Shown here: positions 37,657 to 47,020 of the stretch, in pieces
How the letters are laid out: every line of letters starts with the position of its first letter
Numbering within the stretch: the first letter of the stretch is position 1
Assembly: GCF_024347075.1 (NCBI RefSeq)
Contig: NZ_AP024900.1
Location: forward strand, 620,001-684,000
DNA from: Vibrio rarus
Lineage (GTDB): Bacteria; Pseudomonadota; Gammaproteobacteria; Enterobacterales; Vibrionaceae
DNA length: 64,000 nucleotides
Direction: 5' to 3'
Position numbers and translations under genes: made by a program
The notes under the pieces: generated by a model
What the model was told of the DNA's origin: nothing
Databases searched by the model: none
The model's input: only the letters and a program-made list of their open reading frames with translations

Positions 37657-38439
37657 TTATTTCGGTTGATGCTTTTTAATAAATGCGCTCGGATGTCCGT
37701 TTTGTTGTAATTTTTTTAGAGTCTTATTCGCCTCTACAATATTAGCGATGGGACCAATAAAGACTCTATTGATACTGTTTTTTTGTTCTACATAGCTTGG
37801 TTGCTGGTACTCACTACTTAATTGCTTTGACAGCTTTTGCGAGTTGCTAGCGCTCCCTAGACTGGCAACTTGTATGGTATAGCTAGGGTGAGCGCCCTGT
37901 TTTGCCTTATTACCTTTAGGCTGAGTAGAAATAAACGCAATTTCCACATTCGCGACACCACTCTTAATTACTCCAAGTTTAGTCGCTGCTGCATAACTAA
38001 GATCAATAATTCGGCCATCATGAAAAGGTCCTCGATCATTGACTCGAACAATTGCAGTTTTACCGTTATCTAAATTGGTGACTTTAACGTAACTGGGTAT
38101 AGGCAAATTTTTATGTGCTGCACTCATTGAGTACATGTCATAGGTTTCGCCATTTGAGGTTAAATGGCCATGGAATTTCTTGCCATACCACGAGGCTTTG
38201 CCTCTCTCTTTAAAACCGTCAGGACTATGTATCACAGAATAGGATTTGCCACGTACGGTGTAATCTTTGTTTCCACCTAAGCTATAGGGTTCATAGCGAG
38301 GTGTAGCGTCCTCTATATGCTGCAAAGATATAGGCGAATCAGGGGGAACGTCTTGTGATAGGGCGTAGCGATCCTTACCTGAACAACCAAAAAGTAGGGT
38401 TAGGCTAATGCCTAAAATAAGTATTTTAAGTTTGTGCAT
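37657..38439 (-). CDS. rlpA: RlpA septal-ring lytic transglycosylase lipoprotein
   Basis: A 260-residue lipoprotein (lipobox LLFGCSGK). The double-psi beta-barrel domain (about residues 75-165) contains GKASWYGKKFHGHLTSNGE and the catalytic-type VNDRGPFHDGRIIDLSYAAA segments; the C-terminal SPOR domain (about 183-258) targets denuded septal glycan. In Pseudomonas RlpA cleaves peptide-free glycan strands. The ATG shares one base with the rodA stop (TAATG). Confidence 0.93.
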   Translation of the reverse strand: MHKLKILILGISLTLLFGCSGKDRYALSQDVPPDSPISLQHIEDATPRYEPYSLGGNKDYTVRGKSYSVIHSPDGFKERGKASWYGKKFHGHLTSNGETYDMYSMSAAHKNLPIPSYVKVTNLDNGKTAIVRVNDRGPFHDGRIIDLSYAAATKLGVIKSGVANVEIAFISTQPKGNKAKQGAHPSYTIQVASLGSASNSQKLSKQLSSEYQQPSYVEQKNSINRVFIGPIANIVEANKTLKKLQQNGHPSAFIKKHQPK

Positions 38440-39560
38440 TAGTTCGCCTTTGAGAGCATTTTTCTATGAGTTTGTATGGACATTAATATACCGAATCCCG
38501 CCATTAGGGTAACCATGGAGGTACCGCCATAGCTGATCAGTGGTAGGGGAACCCCCACTACGGGTAAAATGCCACTTACCATGCCGATGTTAACAAAAAT
38601 ATAAACAAAGAAGCTAAGGACAATACTGCCTGCCATCATGCGACCAAATGCGCTTTGGGCTTGACTGGCAAGGTACAACCCTCGACCAATAATAAATAAA
38701 TAAACAGATAGCAGTAAACAGACGCCAATTAACCCCCATTCTTCAGCAATAACTGCAAAAATGAAATCCGTATGACGCTCGGGAACAAACTCCAGTTGCG
38801 ATTGAGTCCCATGGAGCCAACCTTTACCCATTAAGCCACCTGAACCTATGGCGATTTTACTTTGGATAATATGGTAGCCTGCGCCCAATGGATCGGACTC
38901 TGGATTAAATAAGGTTCTTACGCGCACTTTTTGATACTCACGCATTAAGAAGAACCATAAAATAGGGACAAACGCCCCAACGGCTATCGCCGCGGAGAAA
39001 ATGATTTTCCAGCTGATACCGGCTAAGAAAATCACAAAAATGCCAGAAGCTGCAATTAAGATAGAAGTTCCGAGATCCGGTTGTTTGGCAATTAAAATAG
39101 TGGGTAACATTACCAGTAGCAATGAGGTTACTAATACTCGAAAGCTGGGAGGCAACGGGCGATTACCAATATAGCGTGCCACCATTAATGGCACAGCGAG
39201 CTTCATTAATTCCGAGGGTTGAAAGCGCACAATACCTAAGTTTAGCCAACGTTGCGCCCCTTTTGATGCTTCACCAAAAAACAACACTCCCAGTAATAGC
39301 ACAAGACCTGTGGTAAATAAGAGCGGGGCAAGAGACTCATAAGTTCTAGGAGTGATTTGCGCCATGAGCACCATAATCGTCAGCGCTAACACCATACGCA
39401 TCATTTGACGTTCCATCATCGCTAGGTTTTGTCCGCTAGCACTGTACATGATCACTAATGCGCACCCCATAAGGATGAGAAGCCCTAAAATTAAGGGAAG
39501 GTCGAGGTGCATCCGCTCGAACAGCGAGCGGTTCTTGCCTGTTTCAGGATCTAGTTTCAT
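38439..39560 (-). CDS. mrdB: Peptidoglycan glycosyltransferase RodA
   Basis: A 373-residue SEDS-family glycosyltransferase with about ten membrane helices. It polymerises glycan from lipid II in the elongasome together with PBP2. Signature segments are RFQPSELMKLAVPL, KQPDLGTSILIAASG and VGVPLPLISYGGTSMVTLM, the last being the SEDS family pattern. Its start overlaps the mrdA stop by 4 bp, and rlpA follows on a TAATG junction. Confidence 0.96.
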   Translation of the reverse strand: MKLDPETGKNRSLFERMHLDLPLILGLLILMGCALVIMYSASGQNLAMMERQMMRMVLALTIMVLMAQITPRTYESLAPLLFTTGLVLLLGVLFFGEASKGAQRWLNLGIVRFQPSELMKLAVPLMVARYIGNRPLPPSFRVLVTSLLLVMLPTILIAKQPDLGTSILIAASGIFVIFLAGISWKIIFSAAIAVGAFVPILWFFLMREYQKVRVRTLFNPESDPLGAGYHIIQSKIAIGSGGLMGKGWLHGTQSQLEFVPERHTDFIFAVIAEEWGLIGVCLLLSVYLFIIGRGLYLASQAQSAFGRMMAGSIVLSFFVYIFVNIGMVSGILPVVGVPLPLISYGGTSMVTLMAGFGILMSIQTHRKMLSKAN

Positions 39561-41455
39561 TTTTCAGGCTCAATATAGTCATAGTTTTTATCTAATAAAA
39601 TATGGTCAAAGATCTGTCTGACCACCGGTGCCCCATGGCTTGAGCCGCCCCCTGCATTTTCCAGTACTATGGTGACGATCACTCTTGGATCGTCATAAGG
39701 TGCGAACCCTGTAAATAGAGCGTGATCGCGAAGGTGCTCGGCAATTTCATCAGCATTGTATTTTTGGTCTTCAGCAAGGCCAAATACTTGTGCTGTACCT
39801 GATTTACCGGCACTTTTGTATTTTAACCCAGCAAAAGCATGGCGTGCTGTGCCTCGTTTACCATGGTTAACCAGATACATACCGTGTTTTGCAATGGTCC
39901 AAAACTCTTTTTTGACACCGGTAATCGGAGGGTAAAGCTCCGGTTGCTTTAACTCTTCTACAGTGCGTTTATCGTCAAGGGTTTTGATGGTTGAATGCAA
40001 AATTTGCGGAGCCATCACCTTACCGTTATTGACCAGTACAGAGGTGGCTTTAGCGATTTGCATTGGTGTGGCAGTCCAATAACCTTGACCTATACCTACA
40101 GGAATAGTATCCCCTTGATACCAAGGCGTTTTATGTCTGGCTCTTTTCCATTCGCGAGTGGGCATGTTCGCTTTACTTTCTTCATAGATATCAATACCGG
40201 TATAGTCGCCAAAACCAAATTCTTCCATCCATTTAGAGATGCGATCTATGCCTAAGTCAAAGGCCACTTGATAAAAGAAGGTATCAACAGATTCTTCGAT
40301 GGCTTTATTGATATTAACCTTGCCATGTCCCCAACGTAACCAGTCTCTAAATGGACGGGTTTTGGAGTTAGGAATACGCCAATAACCGGGGTCATTACGG
40401 GTCGTTGTTGGCGTAATGACTTTTTCTTGTAATGCCGCTACTGCCATAAACGGTTTTACCGTAGAGGCGGGTGGGTAAATACCGAGTGTGGCACGATTTA
40501 CCAGTGGGCGATTAATGTCGTTGAGAAGCGCTCGGTAATCCTTGCTGGAAATCCCATGGACAAATGAGTTTGGGTCGTAACTAGGGCTCGATACCATAGC
40601 CAGTACAGCATCGGTATGAGGCTCTAAAATGACGGCACTGCCACGACGTTTATCGAGGAGTTTAAATAGATAGCTCTGCAGATTGATATCAATATTGAGC
40701 ACAATATCTTGTCCCGGGATGGGCGGTTGATATTTTAGGGTACGAATAATGCGCCCACGGCTGTTAACTTCAACTTCTTGATAGCCTGGTTTGCCATGTA
40801 AAACATCTTCATAATAGCGTTCAATACCAAGCTTACCGATATCGTGGGTTGCTTGATAATCTTTAATTTTCTCTTCGCGAGCCAAACGTCGTAAGTCGCG
40901 ATCATTGATGCGAGAGACATAGCCTAGTACATGGGTGAGAATTTCCCCATAAGGGTAATAACGTTTGAGTGTGGCTTTGACTTCTACCCCAGGAAATTCA
41001 TGCTGATGAACAGAGAATATGGCCACTTGCTGCTCGGAAAGTTGATTAAGCAGAGGAACAGACTTGAAGCGTCGGGTATGTTTTCGGTCTCGTTTAAAGC
41101 GTGCATACGCATCATCAGAGATGGGGAATAGCGCTTTTAATCGAGTGATAGTTTCATCGAGATTCCCCACTCTTTCAGGGGTGATTTCCAGAGAAAATAC
41201 AGGTCTGTTTTCCGCTAACACCACCCCGTGTCTATCGTAGATCAGACCACGGTTGGGCGCGATGGGAACCACTTTAATTCGGTTGTCGTTGGAGCGAGTT
41301 TGATAGTCTTTAAACTGATTGACCTGAATATGGTAAAGGTTACTAATGAGAACCGCCATCAGTATTAGGATACCGATGAAAGCAACTAAAGCCCGACTTC
41401 CAAAAAGTCGAGCTTCAAATTTATGGTCTCTAAAGTGAGAGCGCTTACGCATCAT
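39557..41455 (-). CDS. mrdA: Penicillin-binding protein 2
   Basis: The 632-residue elongasome transpeptidase. It has a short cytoplasmic start, one membrane helix (about residues 22-45), a pedestal domain, and the transpeptidase domain with STVK (Ser331 nucleophile), an SVD-type second motif (EESVDTF) and KSGTAQ (from Lys551). It cross-links new peptidoglycan along the side wall with RodA. rlmH lies 6 bp upstream in the same direction. Confidence 0.96.
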   Translation of the reverse strand: MMRKRSHFRDHKFEARLFGSRALVAFIGILILMAVLISNLYHIQVNQFKDYQTRSNDNRIKVVPIAPNRGLIYDRHGVVLAENRPVFSLEITPERVGNLDETITRLKALFPISDDAYARFKRDRKHTRRFKSVPLLNQLSEQQVAIFSVHQHEFPGVEVKATLKRYYPYGEILTHVLGYVSRINDRDLRRLAREEKIKDYQATHDIGKLGIERYYEDVLHGKPGYQEVEVNSRGRIIRTLKYQPPIPGQDIVLNIDINLQSYLFKLLDKRRGSAVILEPHTDAVLAMVSSPSYDPNSFVHGISSKDYRALLNDINRPLVNRATLGIYPPASTVKPFMAVAALQEKVITPTTTRNDPGYWRIPNSKTRPFRDWLRWGHGKVNINKAIEESVDTFFYQVAFDLGIDRISKWMEEFGFGDYTGIDIYEESKANMPTREWKRARHKTPWYQGDTIPVGIGQGYWTATPMQIAKATSVLVNNGKVMAPQILHSTIKTLDDKRTVEELKQPELYPPITGVKKEFWTIAKHGMYLVNHGKRGTARHAFAGLKYKSAGKSGTAQVFGLAEDQKYNADEIAEHLRDHALFTGFAPYDDPRVIVTIVLENAGGGSSHGAPVVRQIFDHILLDKNYDYIEPEK

Positions 41456-41461
41456 GCTTGA

Positions 41462-41932
41462 TTACTCACGATGGTAGGGATGGTTAGCGTTTACGCTCCA
41501 GGCGCGATACAGGCTTTCTGCCATTACTACCCGCACTAATGGGTGAGGGAGAGTAAGAGGGGAGAGAGACCAGCTTTGTTCCGCTGCCGCTTTACATGCA
41601 GGGGCTAACCCTTCAGGGCCTCCGATAAGAATAGACACATCCCGTGCATCGAGCTTCCATCGTTCCATCTGTTTTGCCAATTGCGGCGTATCCCAAGGCT
41701 TGCCCGGAATATCTAAAGTGACAATGCGGTTTCCTTTCGGTATGGCTGCAAGCATCGCTTCGCCTTCTTTTTGTAAGATGCGCGCAATGTCGGCATTTTT
41801 ACCTCGTTTACCTGCGGTTATCTCTATAAGTTCCAGCGGCATATCGTTTGGAAAGCGACGCTTGTACTCATTAAAACCTTCTTCTACCCATTTTGGCATT
41901 TTAGTGCCAACGGCAACGAGTTGGATTTTCAC
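41462..41932 (-). CDS. rlmH: 23S rRNA (pseudouridine-1915-N3)-methyltransferase
   Basis: A 156-residue SPOUT methyltransferase that modifies pseudouridine 1915 on helix 69 of assembled 70S ribosomes. The knotted SAM site is seen as [10 protein letters not shown], and the C-terminal [31 protein letters not shown] is the family hallmark. It sits between rsfS (3 bp upstream) and mrdA, the conserved arrangement. Confidence 0.96.
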   Translation of the reverse strand: MKIQLVAVGTKMPKWVEEGFNEYKRRFPNDMPLELIEITAGKRGKNADIARILQKEGEAMLAAIPKGNRIVTLDIPGKPWDTPQLAKQMERWKLDARDVSILIGGPEGLAPACKAAAEQSWSLSPLTLPHPLVRVVMAESLYRAWSVNANHPYHRE

Positions 41933-41935
41933 AGA

Positions 41936-42253
41936 TTAACCCCAGAGTTTTTCAAGTTGATAAAGCTCACGCTGTTGTTCTTGCATGATATGAACCATAG
42001 TGGACCCCATATCTACGACAACCCATTCCCCTTCAAGTTCACCATCCATACCTAGCGGTTCGACGCCCACTTTTTTTGCTTCAATTGCAATATGTTGTGC
42101 AATGGATGAAACATGACGTTTAGAGGTACCTGTGCACACTAGCATATAGTCAGTTACGCTAGATTTGCCTTGCACATCTATAGTGACTATTTCTAGTGCT
42201 TTAAGATCGTCTGCCTTATCGGCTAAAAAGTTTTTCAATGCCTCGCCTTGCAA
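41936..42253 (-). CDS. rsfS: Ribosome silencing factor RsfS
   Basis: A 105-residue Iojap/RsfS protein that binds uL14 and blocks subunit joining when nutrients are short. The conserved segments TIDVQGKSSVTDYMLVCTGTSKRHV and GEWVVVDMGSTMVHIM are present. It is followed by rlmH after 3 bp. Upstream lies holA, with only 54 bp between and no nadD gene, unlike E. coli. Confidence 0.96.
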   Translation of the reverse strand: MQGEALKNFLADKADDLKALEIVTIDVQGKSSVTDYMLVCTGTSKRHVSSIAQHIAIEAKKVGVEPLGMDGELEGEWVVVDMGSTMVHIMQEQQRELYQLEKLWG

Positions 42254-42307
42254 TGGCGGCTCCTTATTAATGTTGAATGTATGAAAAGTATATAAGTGTC
42301 ACACCAT

Positions 42308-43318
42308 TTATGGGTGTTTTTGTATGCTCATATCTAACGTGAGTTGAGTCAGTATGGGCCAGACACTGTTGTCATAATCTGTTTTAGCCGTATGTTCTGC
42401 ATTGGCTAAAGTACACACCATTGCATACAAGGCTTGGGGTGTATGACGATTGAGTGCGGCTGTATATAGGGGACGTTTATTGTTCCATACCCTATATTGG
42501 TCAAAAATTTGCTGCAGGCTTTGCTGATGTAATGCCTGTTTATAGCTCATTAAAGTATTGAGCTCTTTTTGCAAGGTGCGAAGCAAGATAACCGCTTCAA
42601 TGCCTTCGTTATGCAACTCGCGTAAAATACGTTGGCTACGCTTAGCTTTGCCTGCCAGCATGGCATCAATCCAGTTAAATGCCGTAAAGTGGTTATGCCT
42701 GCTGAGTGCTGATTCTATACGAACTAGGGTAAGAACTCCGTCAGGATAGAGTAAACAAAGTTTTTCTAGGCTTTGCGTTAAAGCCAGAAGGTTGCCTTCA
42801 TGCCACTGGGCTAACATTTGTACGGCTTCAGAGTCAGGCTTAAGGCCCATTTGATTACAACGTTGCATCACAAACTGAGGTAGACGCTGCGCATCTGGTG
42901 TGAGGCAGCTTACCCAGAGCCCATGACTCTCTAACGCTTTGAACCATTTGGCATTTTCTTGAGATTTGGTGAGTTTACTGCCTTGCACAAGTAAAATAAC
43001 ATCTGGGTTCAGCATTTGCTGTACGCTGAGTAACTGTTTACTAATGGCTTGGTTGACCCCCGACTCAGGGAGTTCGAGCTCTATAATTTTTTTCTCTGCG
43101 AACAAGCTCATGGCGTTGCAGGCATCAAAAATTTCGTTCCAATCGGTTTGAGTTGTGATGGCAAAGCGAAACACTTCACTAAAGCCATCCGCTTTAGCGC
43201 GTTGCTCTATGTGCGTTCGTGACTCTTGAATTAAGAGCGGTTCACCACCAAACAGCAGGTACACAGGGTGTAACTGACGCTGTAATATGTTAACCAACTT
43301 ATCGGCAAAGGTACGCAT
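42308..43318 (-). CDS. holA: DNA polymerase III subunit delta
   Basis: HolA is the wrench subunit of the clamp loader that opens the beta clamp. The 336-residue protein has the AAA-like N-terminal fold without a Walker motif, with the clamp-contacting region near MSLFAEKKIIELELPE, and a C-terminal collar domain (FNWIDAMLAGKAKRSQRIL). It starts 9 bp after the lptE stop and is co-transcribed with it. Confidence 0.93.
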   Translation of the reverse strand: MRTFADKLVNILQRQLHPVYLLFGGEPLLIQESRTHIEQRAKADGFSEVFRFAITTQTDWNEIFDACNAMSLFAEKKIIELELPESGVNQAISKQLLSVQQMLNPDVILLVQGSKLTKSQENAKWFKALESHGLWVSCLTPDAQRLPQFVMQRCNQMGLKPDSEAVQMLAQWHEGNLLALTQSLEKLCLLYPDGVLTLVRIESALSRHNHFTAFNWIDAMLAGKAKRSQRILRELHNEGIEAVILLRTLQKELNTLMSYKQALHQQSLQQIFDQYRVWNNKRPLYTAALNRHTPQALYAMVCTLANAEHTAKTDYDNSVWPILTQLTLDMSIQKHP

Positions 43319-43327
43319 GATGACTCT

Positions 43328-44059
43328 CTACTCGGCGGTGGTCTTTGTTGCTTGGGGTGAGTTGGCCTCATCACTGTTGCTTTCAGTGGTGCTGGGTGAC
43401 GAATCGGTTGTACTTGTCTCTGCGTCAATTGCTGTGGAGTCTTCTGATTGCATATCAATGGTGATAGTGTCCGCCTTAGGCTGAATGGGCGCGATCATCA
43501 TGCCATTATCATCAACGTCTAATCCCGGGATAGAGCCTACCTCATGATTGTCAATGTTATTGCGTAGGCGCGCCAGTTGTCGAATGAGTTGGCGAGAGGC
43601 TTGCTTGCGCATTTCGTTTTCTAGCATGTCTTGCTCAACGGATTTCGCTAACGCGGTCAATGGGTTATCAAGATAGCTACGACTCACTTGGGTGGTAAAA
43701 GTATTGGTGCCTATGTTCGGTACTACCACACGGTATTTCACCACCAACTTAATCTCTTTTTCTGCCGCGCGACTGTTTTGATAAAGCGATAAGGTACGGT
43801 CGCTGAGCGTTTCAGAAATTAAATGAATGTTGGTGATATTAGCCGCCGGCGTCACGATATTAATACCGTTATTTCTTAGCTCAGTTTTCACATCTCGAGT
43901 GAGTTGTGAGTAATCATCGTAACTGGACAGTGACATAGCATCCACTTCTTCAGGGACGAGGTAACTGCCCCGTAAGTGAAAACCACAGCCACTTAACAAT
44001 GACGCGATAAGTAGAGCAAAAGCTAGACGTAAATGGGGAAGGCGTGCAATTTGAATCAA
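43328..44059 (-). CDS. lptE: LPS-assembly lipoprotein LptE
   Basis: LptE plugs and assembles the LptD barrel that puts LPS in the outer leaflet. It has a lipobox (LLSGCGFHLRG), and FHLRGSYLVPEEVDAMSLSSYDDYSQLTR is the conserved LptE start. At 243 residues it is about 50 longer than the E. coli protein: residues about 168-243 form a disordered tail rich in Ser, Thr, Asp and Glu, with no fold expected. It is between leuS and holA, as in enterics. Confidence 0.92.
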   Translation of the reverse strand: MIQIARLPHLRLAFALLIASLLSGCGFHLRGSYLVPEEVDAMSLSSYDDYSQLTRDVKTELRNNGINIVTPAANITNIHLISETLSDRTLSLYQNSRAAEKEIKLVVKYRVVVPNIGTNTFTTQVSRSYLDNPLTALAKSVEQDMLENEMRKQASRQLIRQLARLRNNIDNHEVGSIPGLDVDDNGMMIAPIQPKADTITIDMQSEDSTAIDAETSTTDSSPSTTESNSDEANSPQATKTTAE

Positions 44060-44118
44060 CAGAATACTCTCTTAAGGAAGTTCGGCTTTTATCGTGCTTC
44101 TCTAGTATAGAAGAGCAG

Positions 44119-44156
44119 GATAAAAAACGAAAAGAGAGGGCTAGTCACTAGCCCTC
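44119..44156 (-). terminator. Terminator after leuS (minus strand)
   Basis: GAGGGCTAG (44136-44144) and CTAGCCCTC (44148-44156) form a perfect stem with a 3-base loop; on the minus strand it is followed by TCTTTTCGTTTTTTA. Confidence 0.87.
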
Positions 44157-44171
44157 AATATTAAGCGTAGA

Positions 44172-46748
44172 TTAGTTTGCTACAATATTCAGTAGCTTAC
44201 CAGGTACGTAGATCACTTTACGCACAGTTTTATCTTCGATGAACTTAACAACGTTCTCATCGTTTAGACCCAGTTCTTCAACTTGCTCTTTAGAAGCGTC
44301 GGCCGCTACGGTGAGTTTGGCACGAAGTTTACCGTTCACTTGTACAACGATTGTTTTTTCGTCTTCAACTAGTGCTTTTTCATCAAACGTTGGCCATGTT
44401 GCAAAATCAATGTTTGATTCACCTAATGCTACCCACATTTCGTGAGAGATATGTGGCGTCATAGGGTAAAGCATACGAACAACCGCTTTTAGTGCTTCAT
44501 CAAGGATAGCGCGATCTTGCGCTGACTCTTGAGAGGCTTTAGCCAGTTTGTTCATTAACTCCATGATAGCCGCGATGGCGGTGTTGAAGGTTTGGCGACG
44601 GCCAATATCATCGGTAACTTTGGCGATAGTCTTGTGAACATCACGGCGAAGTGCTTTTTGGTTGCCAGATAAAGCCGCAGTATCAACAGTCTCTGCAGCA
44701 CCTTGTGATGAGTGAGTATGAACCAGTTTCCAAACACGTTTTAGGAAGCGGTTAGCCCCTTCAACGCCAGACTCTTGCCATTCCAAGGTCATATCGGCAG
44801 GGGAGGCAAACATCATAAATAGGCGAACAGTGTCAGCGCCGTACTTATTAACCATTTCTTGTGGGTCAATACCGTTGTTCTTAGACTTAGACATTTTGAT
44901 CATGCCTGAGTGTTCAACGTTACGGCCTTGGGTATCTACCGCTTTTTCAATGCGGCCTTTGCCATCACGCTCTACAGTAACGTCTGTAGGTGCAATCCAC
45001 TCTTTTGTGCCTTTATCGTTCGTGTGATAGAAGGCATCAGCCAATACCATACCTTGACAAAGTAGTTGTTTAAACGGTTCATCAGAGGTGACGTAACCGG
45101 CATCACGCAATAATTTGTGGAAGAAGCGAGAGTACAATAGGTGCATACAAGCATGCTCGATACCCCCTACGTATTGATCCACTGGTAACCAGTAGTTGGC
45201 TTTTTCAGGATCAAGGATGTCGTCTGCTTGTGGTGAACAGTAACGTGCGTAGTACCAAGATGATTCCATGAAGGTATCAAAGGTATCTGTTTCGCGCAGT
45301 GCTGGTTCTCCGTTAAAGGTGGTTTTTGCCCACTCTTTATCGGCTTTGATAGGGCTAGTCACGCCATCCATTACCACATCTTCTGGAAGAATAACCGGTA
45401 GTTGGTCAGCAGGCACAGGATGAACTTCACCGTCTTCTGTGGTCACCATTGGGATAGGTGCGCCCCAGTAACGTTGACGAGAGACGCCCCAGTCACGTAA
45501 GCGGAAGTTAACCGTCTTCTTACCTTTGCCTTCAGATTCTAGTTTTGCAGCAATGGCATCAAATGCCTCTTGGAACGCAAGACCATCAAACTCACCGGAA
45601 TCAAAAAGCACGCCTTTTTCTGTGTAAGCGGCTTCAGATACGTCAAGCTCAGAGCCATCTGCCGGTTTGATAACAGGGATGATGTCGATGCCGTATTTAG
45701 TGGCAAACTCGTAGTCACGCTGATCGTGAGCAGGAACCGCCATTACCGCACCCGTGCCGTAATCCATTAATACAAAGTTGGCAACGAAAACAGGAACCAC
45801 ACGGCCATTGAGAGGGTGGATAGCCGTTAGGCCCGTATCCATACCTTTCTTTTCCATGGTAGCAAGTTCAGCTTCAGCTACTTTAGTGTTACGACATTCG
45901 TCGACAAAAGCGGCAAGGTCAGGGTTACTCTTCGAGGCTTTTTCAGCAAGAGGGTGACCTGCAGCGATACCAACGTAAGAAACACCCATTAGTGTATCTG
46001 GACGAGTGGTATAAACTTCTAAAGGCGCTTCTTCACCGTTAACCGCGAAAGAGAGTTCAACCCCTTCAGAGCGACCAATCCAGTTGCGTTGCATGGTTTT
46101 CACCATATCAGGCCAACCTTCAAGGTTGTCTAGATCATCCAGTAGCTCTTGAGCGTACTCAGTGATTTTAATGAACCATTGTGGGATTTTTTTCTGTTCT
46201 ACAGGTGTATCACAACGCCAGCAGCAACCGTCTTCAACTTGTTCGTTAGCCAGAACAGTTTGGTCGTTTGGACACCAGTTAACAGAAGAGGTTTTCTTGT
46301 ACACTAAGCCTTTTTGGTAAAGTTTAGTGAAGAACTCTTGTTCCCAGCGATAGTATTCAGGAGTACAAGTTGCAAATTCGCGATTCCAGTCATAACCAAA
46401 GCCTAATAGCTTAAGTTGGTTCTTCATGTACTCGATGTTTTCATAAGTCCATGGTGCAGGCGCAGTGTTGTTTTTAACCGCGGCGTTTTCTGCTGGCAGA
46501 CCAAAAGCATCCCAACCAATTGGTTGCATCACGTTTTTGCCTTGCAGGCGTTGGAAACGAGACACGACATCACCAATGGTGTAGTTACGCACATGTCCCA
46601 TGTGTAAGCGACCACTTGGGTACGGGAACATAGAAAGACAGTAGAATTTTTCTTTGTTTGGATCTTCACTTACAACAAAGGTTTTATTGCTGTCCCAGTG
46701 CTTTTGAACTTTCTGTTCAATATCTTGCGGGTTGTATTGTTCTTGCAT
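44172..46748 (-). CDS. leuS: Leucyl-tRNA synthetase
   Basis: A class I aminoacyl-tRNA synthetase that charges tRNA-Leu. The HIGH motif appears as HMGH (residues 49-52) and the KMSKS loop is at 618-622; the CP1 editing domain between them includes the [12 protein letters not shown] threonine-rich motif. The ATG at 46748 starts at the conserved [18 protein letters not shown] and gives 858 residues, as expected; the frame is open 38 codons further but without homology. It marks the edge of the enteric-like block; the next gene upstream is a non-syntenic efflux pair. Confidence 0.97.
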   Translation of the reverse strand: MQEQYNPQDIEQKVQKHWDSNKTFVVSEDPNKEKFYCLSMFPYPSGRLHMGHVRNYTIGDVVSRFQRLQGKNVMQPIGWDAFGLPAENAAVKNNTAPAPWTYENIEYMKNQLKLLGFGYDWNREFATCTPEYYRWEQEFFTKLYQKGLVYKKTSSVNWCPNDQTVLANEQVEDGCCWRCDTPVEQKKIPQWFIKITEYAQELLDDLDNLEGWPDMVKTMQRNWIGRSEGVELSFAVNGEEAPLEVYTTRPDTLMGVSYVGIAAGHPLAEKASKSNPDLAAFVDECRNTKVAEAELATMEKKGMDTGLTAIHPLNGRVVPVFVANFVLMDYGTGAVMAVPAHDQRDYEFATKYGIDIIPVIKPADGSELDVSEAAYTEKGVLFDSGEFDGLAFQEAFDAIAAKLESEGKGKKTVNFRLRDWGVSRQRYWGAPIPMVTTEDGEVHPVPADQLPVILPEDVVMDGVTSPIKADKEWAKTTFNGEPALRETDTFDTFMESSWYYARYCSPQADDILDPEKANYWLPVDQYVGGIEHACMHLLYSRFFHKLLRDAGYVTSDEPFKQLLCQGMVLADAFYHTNDKGTKEWIAPTDVTVERDGKGRIEKAVDTQGRNVEHSGMIKMSKSKNNGIDPQEMVNKYGADTVRLFMMFASPADMTLEWQESGVEGANRFLKRVWKLVHTHSSQGAAETVDTAALSGNQKALRRDVHKTIAKVTDDIGRRQTFNTAIAAIMELMNKLAKASQESAQDRAILDEALKAVVRMLYPMTPHISHEMWVALGESNIDFATWPTFDEKALVEDEKTIVVQVNGKLRAKLTVAADASKEQVEELGLNDENVVKFIEDKTVRKVIYVPGKLLNIVAN

Positions 46749-47020
46749 CGACGCTATCCGTTTTCTAGGAAACCATGAGACTGATAAAATCAGTTCATAA
46801 GAGATCCGCTTAGAATACCTAATGCAGAGAAAAGCAACAACCACAAAGCTAGCTTTAAGCAAGGATATTTGCGTAATGTTAATGAAATACGTGGTGCAGT
46901 GGCTTAATTCATTACTTAACGTCAGGCATTAGGCATGCCCGTCATGGAGAAGGGGGGAGTGAATGCCCCAAGAAATACACGAGTAACACTTTGTATTTCA
47001 AAAGGGGCATCACTTATAGG

